From IMG/VR virus record IMGVR_UViG_3300037521_000114, positions 1 through 64,000 of that record: 64,000 nt of DNA; one strand, 5' to 3'. Below, piece by piece: positions 20,732 to 35,700 of the stretch (its first letter is position 1; each line of letters starts with the position of its first letter). This DNA is from a virus. A program made the translations under genes and the position numbers. The notes under the pieces were generated by a model, which had not been told where the DNA came from, did not search any database, and worked only from the letters and a program-made list of their open reading frames with translations.

Positions 20732-23700
20732 TCAACCTCCTTTACATTTCCTTATAAATGTATCAAGTTCTTTGTCAGATACAAAATCTTGTGGTACGAA
20801 CATCTCAGATTGTGAATCACTTTTCTTAATGTCTCCGAAGTTCACAGTCGCTACATCATCTACCATACTTGTTGCAGCATCTATACCCGGATCGTTTTCA
20901 GACTGATCAACCTGTGAAGCTGCAACACCTGCTACGTCATCTGTAGCATTAGGTTCAGCAGGAGCTTTCTTCAGCTCTTTCTTTTCCTCAGGTGTAACCT
21001 TATTCTCAGGTGGAGGTACGGGTACTGGTTTGTCTACGAAAGAGTTACCACCCTCAACGTCTTTTCGTGTATGGATAGTAAGAGTCTTCTTAGCAGCTAC
21101 CGCAATAGAGTATTTGTACTGGTTACGAAGGATGTTTGTCTTCAGTTTGAGAGCATCCTCAGTAGCATACACATTGTCAAACTTCATTCCACGAGACTTG
21201 TACACAGGTAATGCGTAACCATAACCAAGTTCAGCACTCGCTTCACCGTCACCTATCTTTACATCGACAGGAAGTATATTCTTTTTCTGGAAATCGTAGA
21301 ACTTGACGTATGCAATAGCTGTAGCTCTACCCTGAGCAGCCTTACCAATGTCAGAGAATAACTTTTGTCGTTGAGCAACATACTTGTCAAGATTTGCTTT
21401 ATCACGATTGATGATAAAAACTTCCTTACTTCTCAAGGCTCCACCTATCTCATATTGAACGGTGATAGTCTTACCCATGATCCCTGAGTTGTTTTCCACC
21501 TCAGGTTTAATACGCTTGATAGTATAGAAAACTCCTTCCTCTACGACAGTATCAGTAAGACCTTCCTGAAGTGTTTGGAGTCCTATCAGCTTCTCACCTA
21601 CAACAAAATCATTCTCAGCTCCGTCACCGTGGATCAGAGTCCTCATGTGATTATTAAGTTTCTCTGCATTTGCAGCAGAGGCAGCAAGTATAACAGTTGA
21701 GGTAAGCTCGTCAGACATGTCCATCGCTGCTTCCTGAAAGAAGGAATCCTCATCCTCCATATATATTACACCTTCCCCTTGATCATTCATAGCGTTCACA
21801 TACTTGAGTCCACCGGAAGACTTATTGAGGTTGGTACGAAGCGTCTTAGCAAAAGCTGCTATCGGATGAATCATCTCGTTACTCTTGCTCAGAGTGTAGG
21901 TATTTTCTACCTCGAACACCTTACTCCGAAACTCTTTGAACGGAGAAACCTGAGCAGGATCACCAATGAATAATACCTTGGTATTGGACTCCTTTGCTTT
22001 CTTTACAACGTGGTCATACACAGCCTTGTTGATAATCTGAGCTTGATCAACAACAACGACATCGTAGTTTCCTAATGATCCCTTTTTTGTAGCAGCTTTA
22101 CCTAATCTGTAAGCACTAATTGATCTGAGACCTTCATTTCTACGTAATCCGAATAGGTTATGGAAACTCTCACCTTGAACACCTGTGTCCTCTTCAAACT
22201 CTTGTGTAGAAGAGTCAAGCAGAGAGCTTACTGCTATATTGTCAGCACCGTATTCCTCTGCAAGTTTCTTAACAATTCCTACTCTCCCTGTGTCAGCAAA
22301 TGTACCAAGAGTAAAGATATTCTCTTCAGTCTTCATCCAATTACGGATAGCATTTACAGCACCAAGTTGATCTTCGGTAAAGGTAATTATCTTACCACCT
22401 TCGAGATGTACTTGATTCTCAGGAGTATGAATCTCACCCTGTAATGGTGTCCCTTTCTTGACACGGTCATAAGAACTGTAGTAGTGTCGTCCATCAATAT
22501 CAATCCAATCAGTAAGGTTTCCTACTGATTTCCTAGCTCTCAGGATTGCATTGTCTTCATTACGTAGAGTAAAGTTGTAGTTGGTCACAATCCCATCTGA
22601 CTCTTCTTGATAAGTCTCATTTCTCTCACCTGCTTTAGCAGTTTCTTCTGGTGAATTTTTAGGTGTAGTTGCCTCTGGTGCACTCGGAATCTCAGCGTTG
22701 TCACCGATAAGAGCGAACTGAATACTTGCAACTCTCGTCTTACCAAGCAGATACTCAGTGTTGTTCACGAACTGCTGCTTACCTGTTGCTCTACCTTCAC
22801 GAACGAAATAAGCATCACCCTCTGCACGTTCATGAATTTCAGAGATATTTACAGGTTCAATCTTGGTGATTCTTGCCATCACAGTACGACCTTGTTCATC
22901 AGCGATATATATCACCTCTCCCTCAGTATAGTAAGGCTTCTTGGTCTTCTTATTGTAGGTAAGTTCCCGTGTAGTCTGAGTCTTCTCACCTGAGAGAACC
23001 TTATCAAACTGTCCAGCAAATTTCATTGTCATTACCTTACCATCATTGTCATTACTGACAATCAGATCAAGAGTAGCGTTGATTGATTTCTCAAGAATAC
23101 TTCCTTTCACAATATCAAATCCCATAGCGTCGAGGAGCTGTTGTAACTTCTCTTTCAGGACTGCCCAAAAGGTTCTTACATCATCACCTGCTGGAATCTC
23201 ATTCAGAAGTTGCTGGAACTCAGGGTTAGTCAGAGCCATTGAAATGAACTCCTTGACATCATCCAGACCATAGTAAGTATCAATCTCAGCCTTGCTGAAT
23301 TTCTGAGCAGAAGGTTTGTCTGAACGTCCTTCTCTGTTTTTCTTTTTAAGCTCATCCAGTTTCTTAGTAAAGAGATCATACTTTGCTTTATGAACAGGGT
23401 CTTTAAGAATAGCTGTCCTTGCTCTACCCATCAGGATATTAAGAGACTGCATAGCAGCGAGTTCGCTTCGTGGTCCACCTACAATCCAAGTGAAATCAGG
23501 ATTCTTTTTTGTAATCTCATCATACGTTGCTCTCCCTGATTCAGTCTTACTATTACGGTGCTTGTAAACCAGAGCTTTATATCCAGTAAGACCATGAATC
23601 AATTCGTGCATGAATACACGCTCCATCTTATCTCTTGAAAGATTCTCAATCTTTTTCATAAAGAGCGTCATGGTATGAGGATCATCTGGTTGACCTTTCT

Positions 23701-26700
23701 CTTCAAGATACCTCCATGTACCTGCTGCCTCGGATTCTCCATTAGAGAGCTTCATAACTGTCTTCGGTGGAAGCTGATCCACATTTTCAAGCAAGGTAGA
23801 TGCAAGAACCCTGTTGTAAGGGTTGTTCGTTTTCAGAACAATATCATTCAGAATAGCTTTTGCCTTCTCACGACCAGCAGTAAAAGTCTCAGCAGGTTGT
23901 GTCTTAGCAATAATACTTGATAAGGTATCTTCCTGATCAACCTTTGGTGGTTTAGTACCAAAAGTGTCAAGCTCATGGTTAAGTTGAGCGACAGGAATGT
24001 CATCATTTGCAACAACATCTGTCCCATCTTCTACTGAGACATCAGTGATACCACTTGTGGGAGTAACTCCTGCTGGTTCTACCTCTGGTGGTGAATCTGT
24101 CTCTGCTGGTTCAGGTTTGACAGGAGCAACTGGAACTTTGTTCAGCTTGATCTGACTCCCTTGTGTCTGACCGAGGTCCATAGCAATATTATACTCTGCT
24201 ACACCGAGTACTCCAAGAACATCTATCTGCTCATAGATAGCATCGACAGCATTGAACTTGAATAACATAGAGTTTTTCTTGTTCGCCTTTGAGTACATTC
24301 TCAGGTACGGAGGTGGATCTTTTTTCTCCTTGTTTTGGATACCAAGTCTCTTTAATCCTATGGCGTTCAGCTTGAAAGTACGAGTCTTCTTGTTTACTTT
24401 ACCACCTTGTATATCATTAGAGTTTGCACTCCTTACTTCTTTCGGATGATGCTGGAAGTATTGCTCGACAAAGGGAGAGTTAGCATATATATCATCTCTG
24501 GAACCTTGGAAATAAGCAGGATTCATGGTCTCAAGATTCATCGAAGTAGTCCTGTACCTACTGAGTGTCTTTGCGAAAGGCATTGTTGCGAGATATGCAG
24601 CAGGGATATACTTCACGAACTGTACTGCTTCCTGAATACCACCTGTGACATAGGAGTAGGTTACAAGGTCTTGAGCAAGTTCCCTTAGCGTGTAGTCTTC
24701 ACCTTTAAATTTACCGATGATAGGAGACTTACCTTTACGTTTACCACTCCTTACAGTTTGCTTGATTGCATTGACAAAAGCATTGTAGATATAGGTTTCA
24801 TCCTGACGATCAGCAGTAGATGCCCTGTACTCAATAGTAGAAGGCTCACCGTTGGTCTTGTACTTGATGTCAAGTAGTTGTATCAGAGCATTGGTTCTAC
24901 CAATCTTTGATTCCTTGATTTTACCAAGTGCAGTAGCAAGAGATTCCTGATTGAGAACAGGTCGTCTGATTTCAATACGCTTACCTTTATCATCAAATGC
25001 AATCTCCTTCTCAAACTTATCGTACAGGAGCCTGTCACGCTGTTCCTGAATAGTACCTTCATACAGTCCGAGAGTAGTATCACTATACATGAAAGACTTT
25101 AATTGTCTCCATATCTGACTTCTCCGGTCTGCTTTTGCAGTAGCACCAAACTCATCTGATCTGTCAGTGGACATACCCTCGACACGATCTATCAGAGATT
25201 TGATTGCATCATCTTGATAAGGGAAGTACTTACTCCACAGCTCATTATTAGTAAACAATCCGTATGTTGTAGCGAAACCGTTGATAGTCTTAGGTTTAAC
25301 CTTGTACCATTGGTTCCCAAATTTACGAGCAAACCATCCATCTTTTCTGAGTCCTTCAATAGTCTCACCTTGCTCAACCTTGTCGATCTCTCCGATTAAC
25401 GAGAACGCACGTTTTATAGGAGACTCCATCAGTTCGAAGACAGCTTCTTCTTTCATCTGAGATTCCATGACAGTTTTACCAACACCTTTACTGTCAGTAT
25501 TGATAGCAGACTGAACACTTTGGAGACTTCTTCCGTATCCGTCAAGCTCAATGAACTTGTCAAGTATATCGTTCTGAGCAACCTTGTAGTTAGGCTCAAG
25601 AGGTCCTCTTGCAATCCATCCACTCATGTTATCAACATCAAGCGAGTCACCACCATATACATAGGTAGATGAGTCTCGTTCTTCCTTAGTTGTCTTGTAC
25701 TGAGGCTTGTTCATTACTATCCTGTAGGCTTCTAACTCACGATTACCATAGAAGTCACTGGTCATACTGCTGAGCTTTTCAAGCTCCCTGATATAATCAA
25801 TGATGATGTCTTGAGATAGGAAGTAGGGTACTTCATCTGAGAAACCAAGCTGATTCAGAATCTTTGTAACCTTAAAGGTTCTGCTATTCACATGAATCTT
25901 ATCAAGAATCTGTTCCTTCTCGTTGTCAACAGAAGCAGACTGATAACCAGAAATAACTTCTGATAGATAATATTTTTGATCAATGGTACGTTCTTCTGAG
26001 AGTAAACCATTCGATTCCAATCCTCCGAAGTTGACATAGATAGGTTCATCTTCAACGGTCAGAACAAGGTCTTTCCCTTGAGCCACAGCGTTAAACATAC
26101 TATCCTGAGAGAAAGCTCCTGTACCTGCAAGACCTGCGGTAGCATTTTTAAACTTCCTACGTTGATAAGTGTCTGATAACCCTGTGAATAACGTGTTCCT
26201 TGCCGGTTGAATAACGTCTAAACGTGGTGCTATTCCTGAATGATACACAGTAAATGTTGCACCAATGTATTGCAGGAACTCTATGAACTGAGTATCCACA
26301 TTAGGCATATCACCTACGACAAAGGTTGCTCCTTTTTCATGAGCTTCTTGTATCGTTTTGATTGTTAGATCACTAAGACCTGTCCTATTAGTCTCACCAT
26401 TTCGAGCAAGCATTACTATATCACCCTTTTGAATGTCATCTACATTCGAGAGCATCACACTGTTACCTGCCATATCCTCCTCACCGGGAACTTCTATTGC
26501 AGGTTTAGTTTTTGTTTTGTTTGCAATCTGCTTTCCTGAGGTGAAGGTGGAAGAATCATAATTTCCGGGAGATAATTCACCGACAAAGACAGTAGCTACT
26601 TTACGCATTGCTCTGTCTTTCATGTCACCTTTAGGAGTTCCTCGTCCGGTTGCATCATGACCACCATCAAAGCTGATAACAGGTTCAGTTACTCTGGTCA

Positions 26701-29700
26701 ACTTCTCTCTCTGTTCCCTCAAACCCTCGATGTCACCACCGATACTATCGAGCTTCCAGACTCCAAGAGGTTCTACAATCTGAGCCTGAACAACCTTATT
26801 TGGATTCTTGTGAACACCAATATGAATATCAAGAACTTTGTTCTGCAAAATCCTGAGTTCATCTTCAAGTTTTTTCTCCCCTTCAAGTCCTTGTTGTGGC
26901 TTACGGTGGACTCTCATAGCTCCTATCTTATCGACAAAAGTAGAGTACATATAGGTGTAAATCTTGTCCACGTCAAAGTCAGAACCCATCTGAGCAACAT
27001 AGTCCTTTGTACCAATGAATAGGTCTCCGGAAGATTCCGGTAAGAAACCTACAATTTCGATCCATGACTGAGAGTTTGGTCCCTGATTAGGAATCCTCAT
27101 ACCGAATAACTGAAGGACTTCATTTGGAACTTTGTCAGTATCAAGAATTGTTACACCGTTTACGACTTTAGTAAAGTCTGCCATCTTCAAGGTTTTACCA
27201 TCTGCCGTTTTGAATCTCCAAGGAACGATAGCCTGTGCAGGTTTTACTACACCATTTTCTGTTCGCATACCATGTAGCTTCCCTCTCCAAGCAGAGGTAA
27301 ATGTAATTCCTGTCATCTTATTGATAGCAGCAGTAGCTTCTTCACTTGAAAGCTGTTTGGAAACTGCATCTGTTTCGATCCCTTGTTCTGCACCAAGTAT
27401 GTAAGACAAACCAAAAGTCTTCATCTTGATAATATTGTTGGTAACGATTGAGTTCAATAAGGATTCGTACTTGTTAGCAGAAGGAGAGGCATAAAGAAAT
27501 GTAAGGTCTTTGTCGATAACAAGTAATTCCCTGTCAGAGATAGGATAGTTCCGTTTCTTTGCTTCTTTGAGTAGAAGATTTCGGAGTAACATCGGATCAA
27601 TTTCTCCGGTCTTTTCATCAACAATTTCATTCATTAACATATCATACTGAATGGCATGAAGACGATCAAAGATTTTATGGTACTCTTCCTGTAATTGTTC
27701 TCCTGTATAACCCTTTTTAATATGCTCTTGATATTCTTCTTCTGAAGCGAACCATTCTTTTGGCATCTTGAATCCATCAATCTTTAACATGTTGATAAAC
27801 AAGTTCTTCGAAGCCTGAGTTACCTTGTTAATAGTAATCTTAGTCTCATCATAAGGAACTGTTTGCTGAATCCTGAATCCTTTACGATTCAAATTCATGG
27901 TAGCATTTGCAAAAGATATGTCAGCAGCAGGCATGATCTCACCGTCCACGAATATATTTGCTGGATTACTTACATTACCTACCTTGACTGCTGTGGAATA
28001 TGCTACACGAGAGACTCCGTCCCGTTGCATAGCAATACGAATGTTGTCAAGTGGTGTACCTCTGGTTAATTCCGGAAGCAGTGGAAATGAGGATGATTTA
28101 ATATATAATCTACGTTCAAATCCTGCTTTGGTATCCATGATATTGTCAACGAATACAGGCTTCATCGGCTGCATCACCTTACCAAGCAATGCTTTAGGAA
28201 GATTTTTTCCAGCCGTAAGAAGTTTTGATGCCTTCTTAAAATCTTCATCAGTGATTTCACCTGATTGTTGCATGACATACAGATGCTCTTCCCAAGTGGT
28301 ATATTCCTGAGCATCAGCTTCTTTAATATTATAATAAGCTCTACTCTTTAGAAACTTTTTGGTCTTCTTTTCGTAAGTCTCAAGCTCATCGAATAGTTCA
28401 TCCTGAGTAATCTCGTTAGCTTCAAACTTTTTCACAATAGGCTTTAGAGCTTCATACGCCTCTTTTCCATCCAGAAGGATGGTGTTGTGTAATGCAGCAG
28501 TAGATACAGCTATATTATCTGCTAAGAATCCCTGTACATAGGTGTTCTTTGCATTGTCCTCAGATTGTGCAAGCTCAGTTCCCGGAGCGATGTCAGCAGC
28601 AAGACGTTTACCCATATTGATATAGGTAGCCTTTGCATCTGCTGTAAAATCATAATTAGGATTTACACTACCGTCACTAAGATGTCTTTCTATACGATCT
28701 CCATTTTCATTCCTGTTCACACCTGCAACAGTAAAATAAAGAGCAGGATCACCTGTAAACATCTTTGCTACTTCTGCGTTACCGATTAAATATTGGAATA
28801 CCATATCAGTAGCAGCAGCTCTCGAACGGTTGTTTCCTTTATCAGTTACTTCAGCGAGAGGATTTTTAGTTCCATTTCCAGCCATGTACTCAGTATCAAG
28901 AAACTTCTTATTGGTTCCTCCTAATCCGAAATCATTCCAATCGGAGAGCTTCTCTGTAACAAGAGAGTCAACATATCTACGTGCCTGTTCCCGAAGGAAC
29001 GGACGTAGGTCAGCATCTTCTATGATAGCAGGATTTAAGTCTCCATTATCAAGCCACATCTCAGCTACATTATTCAACTCAGGGAAAAAGATAAACTGTT
29101 CTGCTCCATCTGCATATTCCTTACTATCAGGAGTAAAGGTCTCCTCGGCAGTATTCCGTTTCTTCTGCTTCTGATACTCCACGATCCTTTGAGCCTCAGG
29201 CATAATAACGTACTTGACCAGAGCATCCATACTCTCGTCACTCATGTATCCCTCATCATCGAGTATCAAATCATGAGCAACAATCCGTAGTCCCATCACA
29301 GTTGTCTTATCTGAGGTAGTAGGATAAAGAATTTGAATCACGCGATTCTCTCCACCAGATTGATCAGCTTTGAATGACTGTAACATTCCAATTCGTGCAA
29401 GTTCAAGGTCAGCTTCACCCATCTTGTGCATCTCACGATTCTCACGAGAGGCATCTCCTTTTCTTTTCAATGGTTCAAGAGATGCAACCCAATATGAGAG
29501 ATTTTCTTTTAGAGCATTAGGCTGATCTTCAGTAGCTTTTTGCTTCAGGAGATCAAGCCAAAAAGATGTCTTGTTAAACTTCAGCTTAGATAGATTTTCT
29601 ATCAGCTCGTTCTCATCAAGATTTCGTGTTAGTTCCCTTGCACGTTGAACGATAAACTTGTTCTGGTTATAGGAGTACACTTTACGATTACCTGTACGGT

Positions 29701-32700
29701 GAGAGGTACTGAAGGAGAACATTCTGTTCTCGGCTTCTTGTCTTGCAAGATTTGCAATTACAGTATCATCAAGCACTCTTGATTCAAGTAGTGCAGTAGC
29801 TCCCGGAGTGAGAACCCTATCATGGAGTACTTTGAGTAAGCCTCCCTTTACTTTTATCATTTGAGGAAGGCTCTGCTTACGACCTCTGTGTATAAACTTC
29901 CCTTTCATTATATTATCGAGAGTCTTGTCATGCAGGTCGATACCAAATATTTCAAGGTAACGCTCAATCTTAGCTTTGGTAAAACCTTTTCCACTTGTCC
30001 ATTGGTTCCAGATAGCGTTAGCTTCATTCTTGGCTTCCATTGTCAAGACGAGCTTCTGATCCTCACCCTCTTCTTGCTTCTCTCCTAAAGTATAAGCTAC
30101 CTCGTTAGACTGAATGAGATTTTTCCACCAACTATTCTGAACAACTCGTGCATGTGCATTTACATCTGACTCATGCTCAACGAGTTTATATCCACTACTG
30201 GTTTCCTCAAGCATTATGAAACGCATATTGGAATAGTGATTGGTAAGTCCTACCACGAACTGATTCTTAAGTTGCGTAGAAGAATTATCCATTCTATTTA
30301 CTACATCTTCGAGAAATGGAAAGGCTTCATAATTCGTTGAGATTTCTGCAATCAGCTTCTTGAAGTTCGGCTCCATCCCTGTGGTGATACGCTGTAGAGT
30401 CTCATACACAACCTGAAATTCCATGATCATAGGTGCACCAATGTTCAGGTCAATTATGTCAATGTAATTACCATCTGCATCCTTCTGCTTCTCACGGATT
30501 CCGGAAAGCAGTTGCTTAATCTTAGCTGAGACACCATCGGCAGGATTTCTTGTCAGAGCAGTAATGTCACTCCAATTTGCATTTTCATTCTCCTGCTCCT
30601 CCTGTTCCTCAGTGTTTCCCTCGTCAGTCAGAACAGTTTTAATTGATCCAATGGTTTTGAGATTGTCTATGGTAAGAGCCTTGAGCTTATCCCAATTGTT
30701 TCCAATAGCCTTGTAATGAGCAAGTTCCTTTTCCAACTGTGCAATAATATCATCACGTCCAGCTTTCTGTGCCCTTCTCATGTCGATTCCGACACTCTTG
30801 ATATTATCATCTACAAGCTCTTTCTTCAGTGCAGCATAATAAGGATCAACTTCAATACGATCTTCACCTATTCCTGCATCCTGATTCTCCTCTCCTACAA
30901 ATAATGCTTCAATGACTCTTGATCGCATATAGCGAATCATACTGTCCTGAACACCTGTACCTAATTCACTTATAATAACACCTGAGAGTTCCTTGGTTTC
31001 AGGATGAATCCTCACCTCACTCAATTCCTGCATCCTCGCAAGATCATCTTCATCCATAGGAGTACTTGCAGGAAGGAGAGCACTTACTGCATCATCATCA
31101 AGTTCTTCACGCAGTCCAAGATTCATTCCGCTACGTCCAACGCTTACAAACTCCTCTTGTTTAGGAGCAACAGCAGGATCAACAGCAGTATCTCCAATTT
31201 CATCAAGTTCAGCAGGAGTAATATTTTTTGGATTATCAATCGCTACCTGTATGATAGTATTAGCAATATCCTGCTTGACCTTATCGTTTGTAGTTTCACG
31301 GAAGTTTACAAGATGTTGCTTGATTTCCTTACGAGCTTTCTTCCTACCATCAGGCTTTTCTACGGTTTCAATAAGGTCTCTCTTTTTCTTGTCAGTCTTA
31401 GCTCTCTTTTCTGCGTATGTAATCTTACCGCCTGTGATAACTTTGATACTTTCTGCAAACTCAACTGCTTCATCTTCAGTATCAAACTCTTGAGTTACAA
31501 CTCCCTCACCTAATTGTGAAACCACCCATTTATCACCTACTTGTGCTATGGAAAGACCTTCTTCTTCTTCAACAGGAGCGTTAGGATCAGGTACATTCTC
31601 ATTCTCCTTTTCGGTGACTCCGAGGATTGAGGAGAAATCCATCTCAATGACAGGTTGAACGGTATAGACATAATTCGGGTCTGCCTCAGTTCCTATATTG
31701 TGAGAAAGGAATGGAAGCTGAGTCATATTTCGGATATAATCATTATAAGACTCAGGTGTAACTTCACCATCGTCACTGATGTAAGCTACCTTTTGCTTAC
31801 TGTTAATACCGTCAATACTCGTGTGACCGTACATCTTCATAAGATCAGCAGTAACGTCATCAAAGAGTTCATTCCTACGCTCAATTGATAGCTTGGACAA
31901 AGACTGCCTACTCATATATGTGTATGTAGTCTTCCTTCCTGTACCAATGGTAAAGTTCATATCATCCTCACCATTCTTATTTTGCCACGGGTGAATGTGA
32001 GCAAACGCATCTGTAGTACGTTCTGCTGGAATCTCATCGTCAGTAGATATTTCACGACCAAGATATTCTCCAAGGTTCTCATAGTTATCTGTACCGTATG
32101 CGAAGTTGTTGATATACAAACGAATAAATTTCTTGATACCTATTCCTGTACGGATATTTATACCAGTTTCTTTCTGAACAGCATTAGCAGTAACCTCATG
32201 CTGAGGATTCTCTCTCCAATAGTAGAATACTTTGAGAGCATTGGTAATAGTATCTGCCACCTTCTGATTCTCAGAGAGTTTCATGTTCTTGAGTGGAATA
32301 GCAATTCTACTTTTATGCTCTCCTACAGGGACAAGAACGTAAGCAATACCTTCTTTAATCTTATCTTTTGAATTGATGACATCACCACCTTGCCAATTCT
32401 TCTCTCTTGTCTCAGCGTAGGTCATATTCCTACCAATAACAATCGGAGGATTACCTTTCATAGCATCAGCTAAAGTGTGCATACCCTCGACACTCTCGAA
32501 CAGAACACCATTTGACCTGCTACTGATTTTTGTTTTGAAACCTTTTCTACCTTGAGCAATGATGTGATCTCTGATCTTTCTGCTACGTGCTCTATCGACA
32601 TCTACGTCACCGGAAACACTGATAGGGTCTATCCAAGTAGTTTCATGCAGGTATCCTATTTTTTTACCTTTAGCGTACACTGCAATAGGAACCTGATCAC

Positions 32701-35700
32701 GGAATCGCATTGTTTGTTCTTCCTTACTACGATCTTTCCATGAGAGTTTTTTATCTCCCCACAGGATAGGATCGTCGATAGCTTTATTTTCAGAATAAAC
32801 CTCAGTAGTTGCATCGTCTTCAACCACGAGTTCAATTTCAGTTCCAACAGGATACTTATCTGCATCGAGAATTTCCTTCTCAAGCATACCCTTGTTCAAC
32901 TGGTTAGAACTATCCCTTCGGGCAAAGATATTCCCGAATCTAATTTTTTCGTATGACCTTGATAAGTAGGCAATTATAGATGCACCAGCAGTTGCCTTTC
33001 TCGTATCAACTTTTTCAATTCCCTCTTCCTGCTCCTCTTCGGAGTGCTGATTCTCGTGCATTTTTTCAGCAAGCTCCTTCTGCTCCGCATCTACCTCTTC
33101 ATCAGTGCTATTGGTATATTGACCCTGATAATTGATTCTCTCACTCTCCTGAGCCTCTTTACGTGCTTCACGTTGATCTGAGGAAAGAGCTGTGTATTCA
33201 CTGAAGCTCATATTGGAAACGGTATGGTCTTCATTTGCCATAGCGTATATCAATTCAATAGTACGGAACACTGAATCAAAGTTTTCAGCACTATCATGCT
33301 TCATGAGATAAGTCATAAACTCATCAAAACCTGCATTTGGATTGTCCGTAAACCCTCTGACCTGTTCCATCATTTTCCGAACAGTCTGTATTTGTTGAAG
33401 TAGTCTTGCATCTTCATCTACCTCTTCATCAGCCGCAAGTGCAGCACTGGTAGCATCAGGAGGAGGTTTTTTCCTTCCGTGAAGATCATCAAGAAAATTC
33501 GATGCTGTTTGATCAAAATCATCTTTCAGCTTGAGCTGATCATCATTCATTTTTGCACGATCAACCTCATCAGGTGTGATCTGATCAACCGAAGGTCCTT
33601 TCTCTTCTTCAGGTGTGACTTTCCTACCTGCAAATCCGGTAACAGTTGGTCCTTCTTCTTCTTCCTCAAGATTAGCGAACTCTTCAGTAGAGATATCAGC
33701 TTCCGTACGTTCACCAACATCAGTAACCTCAGTAGCAGCCGGTTCTTTTGCATTTTTCTCGTCAGGTGTTACACCTGCTTTAGGCTCTTTAGCATCGGGA
33801 GCATCTTCAGTAGCAGCATCTTTCTCAGCAGCAGCAGTATCTTTTGCATCGTTAGCCTTATTCTTATTCTTACTATTCTTCTTGGTCTTGTCAGACTTTG
33901 TTTTTGCTCTTGAGTTCCGTGCTTCATTACGGAGTTCTCTACGCTGCTCCTTTTGAGATTTCCTATATTCCTTCTGAAACTCAGAACCAGTCATGTGAGT
34001 GTACATCTTATCATTGTCAGAGATAGCCTCGTTGACCGTAGTAAGACTACGTTCCAAGAAATCTTTCAATTGCTGATCAGCAGGGTCCTTGTCAGTTTCC
34101 AGACGAGCATTTACAGAAGCAAGTGTATTTTCAATTTTTTTCTTGTCGTCACCTAACAGTTTCCGATTCTCAGCGAGTCTTGTAATTTCACCAGACTCAC
34201 CGTATTGAGAGTGCCTGAGAAAATTTGTTTCCATCTCACCTAACAGTTCAAGCTGTTGTTGAGCTTCCTGTTGATAATTATCTCCCCAATTCTTTTCAGC
34301 TTTTTCCTCGTCAGTTACACCTTCCGCTATACGCTTGAGTTCACGCTCTAATTTCTCAGTAGTACCGAGAGAGAAATTACGTGTAGCAATATTGATGAAC
34401 TCTAATTTCTTCATATACTCATCGAGATTATCTTCACCTCTCGAAATTGCTTCTTGTCTAAGTTTCTGACCTTCAGCGAAGCTACCAAGACTTGAACTCA
34501 GGAAATCAATAGTATCCTGAATACTTTTCTGTTGTTCATCAAACCGTTTATTGTGTTCATTTTTTGCACCTCTCTTGAGATTACCACTCAAGGCTTCAGT
34601 GAATATACGCTGAGGTCCACCACCAAAGAATCCCATACCACCTTCGAGAAGTGCCTGATCAGAAAGACCATACTTATAAACCCTGTCTGAAAAGTTAGCA
34701 GGGTCTTCACTTTCAAGACCTGCTTTGATAAGACTCTGGTATTCTCCTTCCATTTGAATGATGTTCTGACCAATCTCTTCAGCAGCCTCTTTAGTACCTT
34801 GCAGAAGAACATTTTCAGAAGTAGGCTTCACGAATCGTCTTGCCCAAGTACTCATATCCTTTCGCTTCAGAAGTTCACGAGTAAATCCTTTGCTTTTGTA
34901 GATTCCATGCAGACCAATCATATCACTTATCATGAAGGCTTTGTTCTTCCACATGAAATTATTAGCCTCCTTACCAGCAATGGTTTCATACCTTTTCAGT
35001 TTCTCCCCACCGTTTTTATTGAGTTGATCGGTGGTAAGTTCCTTGGCTTTTGCATCTAACATCTCAGGAGCCATGTTAGGGTTTTGTTCCTTTAGAGCCT
35101 GATAATTTTCAATCTCCAAACGTTCAACCATAGAATCAATAGAATTGTCAAACTGTTCAAGAGCCATCATCTTACTTTCACCAAAGTTGGTGATGTAAGC
35201 TGAACCGACAGTATTCATCATCCTCTGCGCTCTTGGAGAGTTGTTGATCATCCTCATGTAAGCATCCATCCTCTTCCCTGTCTGACCCATCTTTGCAGTC
35301 AGCTTAGCGAGTTTCGTACCCATTCTCGCTGCTCTCTGGATACCACCTACAAGTTTAGTAGCTGCCATACCGGGAATAGCGAAACCTACGGCTGAATCAA
35401 GGACTCCACGTAATGACGACCAGTAGAATCCGGGATCAGTAAAATCCAATACCTCATCAGACATGCGATGAATAGGCATGGCTGTGTTGAGTTTTTCTTT
35501 TGCGTTCTGAGCAAATTGAGACAAAGCATTTGTTTCTACCTGTTCAAGACCTGACATTCTTGCAATGTTATTCTTGAGGTCAACAGTATATCCTATATCT
35601 TCGATTGCAGTCAAGACACCAGATGCGATACCACCTACAAGACCATTGAAGGCTTGACCTGTCCACGGTTGGTTTATAGCTCTCTGACGCTCAATGTTAT

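Noticed and set aside
20732-22420. Active SF1 helicase in the giant polyprotein
   Set aside because: Motifs I, II and VI all lack the residues needed for ATP hydrolysis.
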